Shown here: positions 1 to 8,832 of the stretch, piece after piece
Position numbering within the stretch: position 1 is the stretch's first letter
How the letters are laid out: the number at the start of each line of letters is the position of its first letter
Source of the DNA: Proteiniborus sp. DW1
Lineage (GTDB): Bacteria > Bacillota > Clostridia > Tissierellales > Proteiniboraceae
Reading direction: 5' to 3'
DNA length: 64,000 nucleotides
NCBI RefSeq assembly: GCF_900095305.1
Contig: NZ_FMDO01000042.1
Span: 1 to 64,000 of the forward strand
Notes under the pieces: model-generated
Database searches by the model: none
What the model saw: the letters and a program-made list of their open reading frames with translations, nothing else
What the model was told of the DNA's origin: nothing
Made by a program: the position numbers and the translations under genes

Positions 1-363
1 GTAGTAGACAGACTACAAGAAGAGCTACTAAAGGACAAGTATTTACATGCTGACGAAACCCCAGTCCAAGTATTAAATAAAGAGGGCAGGAAAAACACCA
101 CAAAATCATACATGTACAGTAGGCAGAAAGAACTGGACCTTCTGTTTCTGTGGTAGTCCTGAAGGTGCTAATGCAAGTGTAACTGTCTACTCACTGGTAG
201 AAACAGCAAAGGCAAATGGACTAAACCACTATAAGTATTTAGAGCATATATTCATATATTGTCAATATTACCAGGTACTAATTTAAAAACCAACTCAAAG
301 GTCCTAGATCTAATGATGCCTTGGAATGAGCAAATACAAAATATATGTAAATACTATTTATAG
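1..363 (+). pseudogene. IS66-family transposase remnant
   Basis: A decayed 3' part of an IS66-type transposase that enters from outside the window. Frame 1 reads the conserved catalytic segment ADETPVQVL near base 50 and stops at about 153. Frame 2 then carries SLVETAKANGLN (about 188-225), the C-terminal motif of this family. A further shift reads ILPGTNLKTN and LMPWNEQ to the stop at 361-363. The segment between the catalytic and C-terminal motifs is far shorter than in intact copies, so an internal deletion plus at least two frameshifts have inactivated it. The family assignment rests on these motifs, and no inverted terminal repeat was identified. Confidence 0.8.
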
Positions 364-385
364 GGATATCATAGCGATATCCCTA
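361..385. terminator. Perfect 10-bp hairpin after IS66 remnant
   Basis: Arms 361-370 and 376-385 are perfect complements around a 5-nt loop. It follows the IS66 stop and lies 50 nt past the stop of the minus-strand ATPase gene, so it could end either transcript. Neither side has a clean T-tract, so termination is uncertain. Confidence 0.35.
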
Positions 386-438
386 TAATTATACAATACA
401 TATTTTATTAAATGCTTACCTTATTCCCTGGCTTAGTG

Positions 439-1521
439 TTAGCTTTCATATTCTAATATAATTTCAATTACCCTGTCTCTAACTTTATTTATTTCATCAT
501 AATTCATATTTGGAATATACTGTGCTTCCATTAAATCGTGGTTCTTCTTTGCACCGGCTAACTTTTCTATGGCAATGGAAATTAAACTTTCATAAACTTT
601 TTTGTTATCTATTATGCTATCCTTGTAGTTATTGTATATTTCTTTATTAACGTATTCGTCTAAGTCTATAACTTTGAAGCTTTTGCTCTTAGCTGCCTCC
701 ATTATAGATAGAGCTACTCCTAAATCTTTGATTATAATAGTCTCTATCTTCTCTGGTATGAGTGGTGTATGGAAAACTTCTACATCAAAGCCTCTCTGAA
801 TAGCTTCTAGGTATATTTTTTTCATCAAAGTTGTTTTCCCTGTACCTAGTTCTCCCTTTATATAATAGGTCTTTTCAATGTCTCTAAGTAGTGTATCTGT
901 GTGCTCTGCCCATCCTGTTGGAGTGTATGCACTGCCAAATAAGTGTCTTTCTTTACCTATCTTATATGCCACTGATGCTCCAATAAATATTTCGTTTATT
1001 AAATCATAGGCTAAAACATTAAGTTTTCCGAAGTCTAAAGCTTCTTCCATTTTCCATATTGTATCCTCTTGAATAAGCCTTGCAGCTCCAAAGTATTTGT
1101 ATGCACTTTTATAATATTTGCTATTTCTATCTATTACCTTAATTATTTCTTCCCTATTTCCTTCTAGACCTTTTGAGTTCCAGTGTTCTCCTAGATTAAT
1201 TATCATGTCTATGGCACCAGGATATTTGGGATCAGTTACATGTGGTGCTGTACCATCTAATATTGCGATTTTTAGTTTAGGTATCATTATACTATCAATG
1301 GATTCTCTATCTGAAGCACAATGATGATATTCTACATCATAGCCTCTTTCTTGCATATAAAGTCCAATCTTACGCATCATTGAGGACTTACCTGTGCCAG
1401 GTCCTCCCTTTAATATAATTATCTTATTAGCCTCTTTTCTATCAATTATATAGTCAAAATATGAAAAGAAGCCTTTTGACGTATTGCCTCCAGGAAACAT
1501 TCTTCTTTCTTTACCTTTCAT
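439..1521 (-). CDS. ATP-binding protein with two P-loops (PRK06851-like)
   Basis: A predicted cytoplasmic P-loop ATPase of 360 aa with two nucleotide-binding halves. The first Walker A, GGPGTGKSS, is near residue 40, and a second, GELGTGKTT, is near residue 225. The overall layout (opening FPGGNTSKGF, then the DGTAPHV segment after the first domain) matches an uncharacterised Firmicute family usually labelled PRK06851. The biological role is unknown. The start is supported by a GGAGAG ribosome site a few bases upstream of the ATG. It appears monocistronic, lying downstream of the broken lipoprotein gene with an AT-rich dyad between them. Family membership is fairly secure, but no function is implied. 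Confidence 0.8.
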   Translation of the reverse strand: MKGKERRMFPGGNTSKGFFSYFDYIIDRKEANKIIILKGGPGTGKSSMMRKIGLYMQERGYDVEYHHCASDRESIDSIMIPKLKIAILDGTAPHVTDPKYPGAIDMIINLGEHWNSKGLEGNREEIIKVIDRNSKYYKSAYKYFGAARLIQEDTIWKMEEALDFGKLNVLAYDLINEIFIGASVAYKIGKERHLFGSAYTPTGWAEHTDTLLRDIEKTYYIKGELGTGKTTLMKKIYLEAIQRGFDVEVFHTPLIPEKIETIIIKDLGVALSIMEAAKSKSFKVIDLDEYVNKEIYNNYKDSIIDNKKVYESLISIAIEKLAGAKKNHDLMEAQYIPNMNYDEINKVRDRVIEIILEYES

Positions 1522-1577
1522 TTAAACTCTCCTTCCAGTCTTATAACTCCGATTACCCTTACTTTAATATTGTATTA

Positions 1578-1612
1578 GAATTATATATACTTAGTTACAG
1601 TATATATAATTC
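1578..1612. terminator. Perfect 14-bp AT-rich dyad
   Basis: Arms 1578-1591 and 1599-1612 are exact complements with a 7-nt loop, followed on the plus strand by TTTT. It lies between the end of the broken lipoprotein gene and the start of the ATPase gene. It could be a weak terminator for the former or an operator for the latter. Confidence 0.4.
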
Positions 1613-1673
1613 TTTTCACTTCAACCAATTGCTACTCTGATAAAGAGATTTAATTAATATTAAACTTTTCATG

Positions 1674-2519
1674 TCACTCAACTGTAAATTCCTCTGTTGT
1701 AAGCTTATTATTCCATATACGCCCATCAGAGCGATAGTATTTCCTTATTACACTATCATCTATTTTAGTATAATCTATTACAAAAACCTGTCCTGTTTCT
1801 ATAATCATTGGATAGTTGTCAAAAGACAGTACATCCCCTGTTTAAGGAACAGAATTAGTATAATCCATAGCCTCTAACCCAGTGTGTGCTGCTCCATAAA
1901 TCCCCATAATATTTTCACCACTTAATTTGCCAAACTCACGTATAAAATTCTCCACCATCTTATTTTCACGATACACATCATCAGAATGTGTATAATAATA
2001 CTTCCCCTGCTCTATTGCCTCCGTCGTTAGTAGGTATTGCTCAGAGTCCTGCAAACCATTTTTAGTTAAATAATTCAAAAATCTTGCTCCAGTAGCATTG
2101 TATTGGTGTCCAACATCTGTACCATGGAAAATAGTTTCAGGACACTGACTTTTTATTTTCTCATAAAACTCTTTAATTTTAGGAGTATAACAAGCAGTAC
2201 CAATCCAGTCATTATATATGGTATCGAGTATGCTGTTGTCTTCTGATTGCATCCATATGTTCAAAAACTCTGCGGTATAGTACGGAAGTTCAACAAATAA
2301 ATGTCTCATATCTTTATTGTGATAGTACTCATACCACAATTCAAATTCTTTATCTAGAATTTTCTCTACACCATGCACTTCCCCATATAAATAAATCTGG
2401 CCTAAAGATTGTATTGGAGATGCAGGTATATCAATTTTAGTAGTGCTATTTGAGCAAGCTGATAACGCCAGTAACATAGTTATCATCACAGCTATCAGAA
2501 AAATACTTTTACATTTCAT
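1674..2519 (-). pseudogene. Tiki/ChaN/EreA-like lipoprotein, interrupted by in-frame stop
   Basis: The N-terminus is a lipoprotein signal peptide with a hydrophobic stretch ending in the lipobox LSAC (cysteine near residue 22). It is followed by YLYGEVHG, FVELPYY and IYGAAHTG, which resemble the histidine and glutamate motifs of the haem-uptake/erythromycin-esterase/Tiki superfamily. Translation meets TAA at 1842-1844, after the residues NSVP. The same frame then continues without interruption for 55 more sensible codons (TGDVLSFDNYPMIIE and on) to TGA at 1674-1676. The intact gene would have 281 codons. A single CAA-to-TAA-type change would explain the break. The truncated 225-aa product may or may not be functional. 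Confidence 0.7.
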
Positions 2520-2790
2520 TATCTCACCTCATTAAATATTTAAAATGTTTATTCCTGTAACACAAAATATATTTGTATGACTTCAGAGTTGTTCTCTGTG
2601 AGCTATAAGTTATGATTAAACAGACGATAAAAAACAGTAATGTACTTCACAATATTGTTATAAATGGTTAAAATATAAAAATCATTTAAATATTAGAAAT
2701 ATATTTGTTTGTTTATTAAATTTACAAACTTAATATAATAGTTCTTAAATACTTTAAATACTCTATACTTTGATTATTTACCTCTATCTA

Positions 2791-2823
2791 TTGACAAATC
2801 AAATGAATTTGATAAATTATAAT
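2791..2823 (+). promoter_or_regulatory. Probable SigA promoter of htpG
   Basis: A perfect TTGACA (2791-2796) is followed by TATAAT at 2818-2823, with a long 21-bp spacer; a TAAATT at 2813-2818 gives 16 bp. The exact -10 is uncertain. The promoter abuts the CIRCE element, the usual arrangement for HrcA repression. Confidence 0.6.
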
Positions 2824-2849
2824 TAGCACTCTATTAAGGAGAGTGCTAA
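2823..2849 (+). promoter_or_regulatory. CIRCE operator (HrcA binding site)
   Basis: TTAGCACTC (2823-2831), 9 nt, GAGTGCTAA (2841-2849): an exact match to the CIRCE consensus inverted repeat with its N9 spacer. It lies between the -10 region and the htpG ribosome site, so HrcA binding would block transcription and the transcript would carry the hairpin in its 5' leader. Confidence 0.95.
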
Positions 2850-2881
2850 TTATTGATTTTTTTACGAAGGGAGAGACTTTT

Positions 2882-4768
2882 ATGGTAAAAAAAGAATTTA
2901 AAGCTGAGTCTAAACGATTACTAGACCTAATGATAAACTCTATTTATACTCATAAGGAAATATTCTTAAGGGAACTGATTTCTAATGCAAGTGATGCCAT
3001 TGATAAAATGTACTACAAAGCACTAACAGATAATAACATAGTATTTAATAAAGATGATTATTACATTAAAGTTTCTGTAGATAAGGATAGCAGGATAATA
3101 AAAGTATTTGACACAGGAATTGGTATGACAAAAGAAGAACTAGAAGAAAACTTAGGAACAATAGCAAAAAGTGGTTCCTTTACATTTAAGAATGAAAATG
3201 AATTAAAAGACGGATACGATATCATCGGCCAATTTGGTGTAGGCTTCTACTCCGCATTTATGGTAGCAGATACAGTTACGGTTTTTAGCAAAGCATTTGG
3301 TTCTGAGCAAGGCTATAAGTGGGAGTCATCTGGCGCTGATGGATATACTATTGAGCCATGTAATAAGGAAAGTGTTGGTACAGAAATAATACTAAAAATA
3401 AAAGAAAATACTGATGATGAAAACTATGATGAATTCTTAGAAGAGTATAGAATTAAATCTATAATAAAGAAATATTCAGATTTCATAAGGTACCCAATTA
3501 AAATGGATATTAGCATAAGAAAGCTTAAGGAAGGCACTGAAAATGAATATGAAGAAGTAGTTGAGGAAAAAGTTGTCAATAGCATGGTTCCTATATGGCG
3601 TAAGAATAAAACTGAACTTACTAATGAAGACTATGAAAACTTCTATTCTGAGAAACACTATGGCTTTGACAAGCCTATAAAACACATACATATTAGCGCT
3701 GATGGAGCTGTAAGATATAACTCTATTCTATTTATTCCAGAAAAAACTCCTTTTGACTTTTATACTACAGAGTACGAAAAGGGTCTTGAACTATACTCAA
3801 GTGGAGTATTAATTATGGAAAAATGCCCTGACCTACTGCCAGATTATTTTAGCTTTGTAAAAGGTATGGTTGATTCTGAAGATTTATCATTGAATATTTC
3901 CAGAGAACTTCTGCAACATGATAGACAGCTAAAAATAATCGCTAAAAGAATCAAGGAGAAAATTAAAAGTGAATTGCAATTACTTCTAAAAAATGAAAGA
4001 GAAAAATATGAAAAGTTCTATGAGAGCTTTGGTAGACAATTAAAATATGGAGTCTACAGTGATTTTGGTCAAAATAGAGAAACTCTTCAAGATTTATTAA
4101 TGTTCTATTCTTCTACAGAAAAGAAAATGGTTACTTTAGATGAATATGTAAGTAGGATGAAGGAAAATCAAAAGTACATTTACTATGCATCAGGAGACTC
4201 TGTTGAAAGAATTGATAAAATGCCTCAAATTGATCTTTTATCAGAGCAAGGATATGAAATACTATACTTTACTGATGATATAGATGAATTTGCAATTCGT
4301 ATGCTAATGAATTATAAGGAAAAAGAATTTAAATCCGTATCTAGTGGAGATTTAGGTATTGAAGATAATGATAAGGATAAAGAGGAAAAGCAAAACTCTG
4401 ATTCTGAAGAAAATAAGGACATATTTGAGTTTATGAAGAACACACTATCAACTAAAGTAAAAGATGTTAGAGCATCAAAAAGACTTAAAAACCATCCAGT
4501 ATGTCTTGCAACTGAAGGGGAGCTAACTATAGAAATGGAAAAAGTTCTAAATGCGCTTCCTAATGCTCAAGAAATAAAAGCTGAGAAAATACTAGAGATT
4601 AATACAAATCATGAAGTATTTAGTGCTTTAAAGAAAGCCTATGAAAACGATAAAGAAAAACTAAAATTATATACTGATGTTTTATATAATCAAGCATTGC
4701 TTATTGAGGGATTACCTATAAATGACCCTGTAGAATTTACAAATAATATTTGCAAGCTAATGGCTTAG
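2882..4768 (+). CDS. htpG: Chaperone protein HtpG (Hsp90)
   Basis: An ATP-dependent cytosolic chaperone of 628 aa, the usual bacterial length. The N-terminal GHKL ATPase motifs are in order: [10 protein letters not shown] with the catalytic Glu, DTGIGMT, and [11 protein letters not shown]. They are followed by the middle domain and the C-terminal dimerisation domain; an acidic linker near residues 490-515 is unusually rich in Asp, Glu and Lys. An upstream GTG at 2843 is open in frame, but it lies inside the CIRCE right arm. The ATG at 2882 follows GAAGGGAGAG at good spacing, so I chose it. It is one of few plus-strand genes and is transcribed alone. Confidence 0.96.
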   Translation: MVKKEFKAESKRLLDLMINSIYTHKEIFLRELISNASDAIDKMYYKALTDNNIVFNKDDYYIKVSVDKDSRIIKVFDTGIGMTKEELEENLGTIAKSGSFTFKNENELKDGYDIIGQFGVGFYSAFMVADTVTVFSKAFGSEQGYKWESSGADGYTIEPCNKESVGTEIILKIKENTDDENYDEFLEEYRIKSIIKKYSDFIRYPIKMDISIRKLKEGTENEYEEVVEEKVVNSMVPIWRKNKTELTNEDYENFYSEKHYGFDKPIKHIHISADGAVRYNSILFIPEKTPFDFYTTEYEKGLELYSSGVLIMEKCPDLLPDYFSFVKGMVDSEDLSLNISRELLQHDRQLKIIAKRIKEKIKSELQLLLKNEREKYEKFYESFGRQLKYGVYSDFGQNRETLQDLLMFYSSTEKKMVTLDEYVSRMKENQKYIYYASGDSVERIDKMPQIDLLSEQGYEILYFTDDIDEFAIRMLMNYKEKEFKSVSSGDLGIEDNDKDKEEKQNSDSEENKDIFEFMKNTLSTKVKDVRASKRLKNHPVCLATEGELTIEMEKVLNALPNAQEIKAEKILEINTNHEVFSALKKAYENDKEKLKLYTDVLYNQALLIEGLPINDPVEFTNNICKLMA

Positions 4769-4807
4769 ATAGGGAATGTGAAAAAATCTGTGCTTTTGTG
4801 AAAAAAC

Positions 4808-4860
4808 ATGCTCTTTTCTGGTGCATCTTAAACTTTCACTCCAGAAAAGAGCATTTTCTT
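4808..4860 (+). terminator. Intrinsic terminator of htpG
   Basis: A 14-bp perfect stem (4808-4821 with 4841-4854) and a 19-nt loop, followed by TTTCTTT. It begins about 40 nt after the htpG stop. Confidence 0.8.
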
Positions 4861-4915
4861 TACAGCTATAGCAAAGTTATTATTATAAATAAAGCTATTA
4901 TCTGAAACATAACGA

Positions 4916-5233
4916 TTAGAGTACTCTAGATTTAAGCAGATGCTGATTTACTAGAAGCTCTTTTTCCTCCTTAGTCAATTGCTTTATTGCGTATTCCCTT
5001 TTAGCCGCCTCTACTCTATCCTGCATTTCTTCAAAGTAGACAAGCTCTACTGGTCCATTTGCCCTAGTGTATTTAGAGCCTGTTCCTTTATTGTGTTCCT
5101 TTACTCTACGTTCTAAATCCGTTGTCCAGCCTGTGTATAGTGAATTATTTTTACATCTTACCATATACACAAAGACTTTTTCCCTATGACTAGTTTTTTG
5201 TGTTTTACTCTCTTTTGTAGCTAATTTATTCAT
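4916..5233 (-). CDS. GIY-YIG nuclease-domain protein (YhbQ-like)
   Basis: A 105-aa single-domain GIY-YIG protein. The motif reads VYMVRCKNNSLYTGWT near residues 22-37, with the downstream Arg in LERRVKEHN and a late Glu, as in the small UPF0213/YhbQ group of putative DNA nucleases. Its ATG overlaps the addA stop as ATGA, so it is translationally coupled to addBA. That placement suggests, but does not show, a role in DNA end metabolism. Its substrate is unknown. Confidence 0.85.
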   Translation of the reverse strand: MNKLATKESKTQKTSHREKVFVYMVRCKNNSLYTGWTTDLERRVKEHNKGTGSKYTRANGPVELVYFEEMQDRVEAAKREYAIKQLTKEEKELLVNQHLLKSRVL

Positions 5234-8200
5234 TCTACTTTTACCTCTTTATCTAATTCAAAAGAATATATATATATTTCTTTAACCTTTCTTTCCGTAA
5301 TCTTTTCAAGAGCCTCTTTATATAAAGCCATCTGTCCTCTGTATTTATCCACCATATTTTCCAAGTTACCCTCTAGAATGTAATCAGTTTTATAGTCAAT
5401 TAAAACTAATTCCCCTTCTTCTTCAAAATAACAGTCAATAATACCCTGTATAAGTATATTTTCAGTACAATCCTGTATATCTAAAACCTCTGCTGCCTTT
5501 TTATTTAAAACAAAAGGTACCTCTCTATTGACATTATTTGAAGACAATAATCTTAGACCTATAGGACTCTTGCAGAAGTTAAGTATCTTATCTATATCTA
5601 CTACCTTAGCTTCTTCATCTGATAATAGCTCTTCTATGACCATTTCATCTACTTTTTTTTCTATAGATTCTCTATCTAGAGCATTACTTAGGTTAAGATG
5701 CTGCATTACAAAGTGAATTATAGTACCTATCTCTGCCTTTGTAAAAGGTTTTTTACCTTCTAAAAACTTTGGCATCTTTACAATTGATGGTATCTTATAA
5801 TTTAATGCCTCTAAGGATTTAAAGGTAGTCTTCTTAATATCTGAAACAGACATTTTTGAAGGTATATTGATTGAATTATTATACTCATAACTCCAACTAA
5901 ATCTTCTATTAATCTCATCACTATAATTGCTAGGGCTGTAATCATTAAAATACTCTAGCTTATGTCTAAACTCCTTTTTATTTACTGGTTCAGACTGGTC
6001 GGCTATATATAAGTCTTTTCTTGATAATATGTTGATTTTAAAGCTTATCTCTTTGCTTTCATCCTCTTCAGGTAAGCTTCCATACATATCCTCTATTCCA
6101 GCAAGTTCCCTTAAAATATTCCCATGAGAATGTTTTGCAAGACTGTTGCATATCCAGTCAAAATAGTTTTTACTATTAGATAAATAGTATAGATTAGTTT
6201 CCTTGCACCATTTCTTTGCTTCCTTTGGGACATCCTTTATGCTTCCTACAAGAATTAGTCTATCCTTTGCTCTAGTCAATGCAACATAAAGTATTCTCAT
6301 CTCTTCCGAAAGGCTTTCTAATTTTACTTTTTTCTTTATGGCAATTTGAGGTAGTGTATTTGTATATCTTCTTTTTATTGCATCAACATACTTAGGTCCA
6401 AGCCCTAAATCCTTATGAATCAATATATCATCCCTAGCATCCATAAGATTAAATTGCTTTCCAAGTCCTGCAAGAATTACTGCAGGGAATTCAAGCCCTT
6501 TGCTCTTGTGTATACTCATAATTCTTACAACATTTTCATTTTCACCTAGTGTCTTCGCAGTTCCCATATCCCCACTACTACTTTTCAGCTTTTCAATAAA
6601 TCTAATAAAATTGAATAATCCATTGGCTGTGCTTTTATCAAATTCACAGGCTCTATCCACAAGTATTCTTAGGTTAGCTTGTCTTTGGATGCCACCAGGC
6701 ATTGCACCAAAATAATGATAGTATCCAGTATCAATCATAAGCTTCCATATGAATTCATCAAGCTTAGAGTACCTAGATTCCTCTGCCCATTTATTTAAAT
6801 TGCCTATAAAACTAGAAAGCTTATTGCTTAGATTATCATCATTAGATTGTATATAACTTTTTATTGCATTGTAATAGCTAGTCCCTTTATTTGATACTCT
6901 TATATTAATTAATTCCTCTGTAGTAAAGCCTCCAATAGGTGATCTCATAACACTTAATAATGGAATGTCCTGTCTTTTGTTATCTATTATACTTAGAAAA
7001 TTTAAAAATATCTTTATTTCAAGTGCATCTAAGTATCCTGCATTGTCATCTGCGTACACAGGTATATTTTCATTTTTCAATACATCATTAAAAACAGATG
7101 CCCAATTTTTCATTGTTCTAAGGAGTATAACTATGTCTTTGTATTCAATTTTTCTAAAGCTTTCACTCTTTACATCATAGGTCGTCTTTTCAACTAACTC
7201 CTTTATTTTATTTGCTATTATTCTTGCCTCTACTTCTATACTAGCCATTTCCTCTAGTTCTTCATCTAAGTCCTCTAATCCATCTGTCATCTTTTCAATT
7301 ATATTTATTTCAATAGGCTTATCTCCATCAATATGCTTTTTATATTTTGCTCCCTCATATAAAAATGCTGCTTCGTTATATTCCACTTCTCCTAGCTTTT
7401 CTGACATTATATTTTCGAATATAAAGTTTACTCCATCTAGTATTTCTTTTCTACTCCTAAAGTTTTTAGATAAATCTATTCTTTTATTTAGACCCGATGC
7501 ATCGCTAACGTATGAATTATATTTTTCCAAGAAAAGTGATGGATCTGCAAGTCTAAATCTATATATACTCTGCTTAACATCTCCTACGAAAAACAAATTA
7601 TTATCCCTTTTCATTCTATTTATTATAGTCTCTTGAACTATATTACTATCCTGATATTCGTCTACAAATATATACTCAAATTTGTTTCTGTACTCTTCGC
7701 TAACTTCTTCATTTTCTAGAATTCTTAATGTATAATGCTCTAGGTCATTGAAATCTATTATGCCCTTTTCTATTTTCTTACTTGTGTACATCTGTGAAAA
7801 CTCTACTACTAAATGATATAAATACTTCATAAGAGGATATAGTTCATTTATCTCAGCTCTATATTGTTCAATACTCTTATTAAATACATCTTTCTTAAAT
7901 GTACTGTCAATAATAGCTTTATAGCTATCTCTTAATTTAGCGGCTTCTTTTTTTAGTTCCTCGTCTACATCCTTTGAAACTCTCTTTAGTTTATCATGAC
8001 TGATACTTGCTAAAAGCTGATTAAATCTCGCAATACCTTCTTTCTCTAAGGCTTCCTCTAACCTTTCAATATTGATTAAATCACTTCTTAAGGCATCTAG
8101 ATAGCTTTCTGGTCCATTTGGCTTGTTACAAACCTTAATTGCTTCATTTATTAAATCCTTAGCTCCACTTAAATCAATTTTTATGCTATCTACAATGGTT

Positions 8201-8832
8201 TTTATCCAAATACTTTGCTCCAACTCTTCTTGGTTCATACTAAACATTTCAATCATTTCTTCAAGCCATTTCTCTGGATAAGGCTTACTTTGAATAAATG
8301 AATAAATTCTAAGAATCAAATTCTCAAGATTAATATCGTTTCTATTTCCTCCGAAACTCTCTACTAATCTAATAAAGTCCTCATGTCCCTTTTCATATTC
8401 AGATTCTAAAAGTTCCTCCAAAATATCTTGAAGCATGATTTGTAGTTCAGTAGTATCCCCTATCTTAAAGACTGGATCTATATCTATAAGGTGAAAATGC
8501 CTTCTAACTACATTTATACAAAATGAATGGACTGTTGTAATATGTGATTTGGTTAGTAGGCTTATTTGTCTCCTTAGCTTTTCCTCATTTTCTCCACCTT
8601 TTTCTATTTCTTCCATCAGTGCAAGAAGTATTCTTTCTCTCATTTCTCCTGCTGCTGCATTAGTAAAGGTTACTATTAATAGTTTATCTATGTCTACCAT
8701 ATCCTCAGTTACTAATTTTATTATTCTTTCAACTAATACTGCTGTTTTTCCAGAACCAGCTGCAGCTGATACTAATAAGTTACAACCTCTACAAGTTATT
8801 GCTTCCTTTTGTGCTTCTGTCCATTTTGGCAT
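5230..8832 (-). CDS. addA: ATP-dependent helicase/nuclease subunit A (AddA)
   Basis: The helicase-nuclease subunit of the AddAB complex, which resects double-strand breaks for RecA-dependent repair in Firmicutes. The 1200-aa length is typical. It shows the UvrD-type Walker A AAAGSGKTAVLVER near residue 25, Walker B-type VDEYQDSN, later SF1 motifs (MSIHKSKGLEFP, YVALTRAKDRL) and a C-terminal RecB-type nuclease motif LIDYKTD near residue 1150. The start overlaps the addB stop as TAATG, indicating coupled translation in the order addB-addA-GIY-YIG. Confidence 0.96.
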   Translation of the reverse strand: MPKWTEAQKEAITCRGCNLLVSAAAGSGKTAVLVERIIKLVTEDMVDIDKLLIVTFTNAAAGEMRERILLALMEEIEKGGENEEKLRRQISLLTKSHITTVHSFCINVVRRHFHLIDIDPVFKIGDTTELQIMLQDILEELLESEYEKGHEDFIRLVESFGGNRNDINLENLILRIYSFIQSKPYPEKWLEEMIEMFSMNQEELEQSIWIKTIVDSIKIDLSGAKDLINEAIKVCNKPNGPESYLDALRSDLINIERLEEALEKEGIARFNQLLASISHDKLKRVSKDVDEELKKEAAKLRDSYKAIIDSTFKKDVFNKSIEQYRAEINELYPLMKYLYHLVVEFSQMYTSKKIEKGIIDFNDLEHYTLRILENEEVSEEYRNKFEYIFVDEYQDSNIVQETIINRMKRDNNLFFVGDVKQSIYRFRLADPSLFLEKYNSYVSDASGLNKRIDLSKNFRSRKEILDGVNFIFENIMSEKLGEVEYNEAAFLYEGAKYKKHIDGDKPIEINIIEKMTDGLEDLDEELEEMASIEVEARIIANKIKELVEKTTYDVKSESFRKIEYKDIVILLRTMKNWASVFNDVLKNENIPVYADDNAGYLDALEIKIFLNFLSIIDNKRQDIPLLSVMRSPIGGFTTEELINIRVSNKGTSYYNAIKSYIQSNDDNLSNKLSSFIGNLNKWAEESRYSKLDEFIWKLMIDTGYYHYFGAMPGGIQRQANLRILVDRACEFDKSTANGLFNFIRFIEKLKSSSGDMGTAKTLGENENVVRIMSIHKSKGLEFPAVILAGLGKQFNLMDARDDILIHKDLGLGPKYVDAIKRRYTNTLPQIAIKKKVKLESLSEEMRILYVALTRAKDRLILVGSIKDVPKEAKKWCKETNLYYLSNSKNYFDWICNSLAKHSHGNILRELAGIEDMYGSLPEEDESKEISFKINILSRKDLYIADQSEPVNKKEFRHKLEYFNDYSPSNYSDEINRRFSWSYEYNNSINIPSKMSVSDIKKTTFKSLEALNYKIPSIVKMPKFLEGKKPFTKAEIGTIIHFVMQHLNLSNALDRESIEKKVDEMVIEELLSDEEAKVVDIDKILNFCKSPIGLRLLSSNNVNREVPFVLNKKAAEVLDIQDCTENILIQGIIDCYFEEEGELVLIDYKTDYILEGNLENMVDKYRGQMALYKEALEKITERKVKEIYIYSFELDKEVKVE

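Noticed and set aside
1671..1877. Plus-strand frame of 68 codons opposite the end of the lipoprotein gene
   Set aside because: It is a shadow of the minus-strand pseudogene, whose continued frame is more convincing.
2843..2881. Upstream GTG start for htpG
   Set aside because: The GTG is within the right arm of CIRCE; the ATG at 2882 has the ribosome site and the conserved N-terminus.
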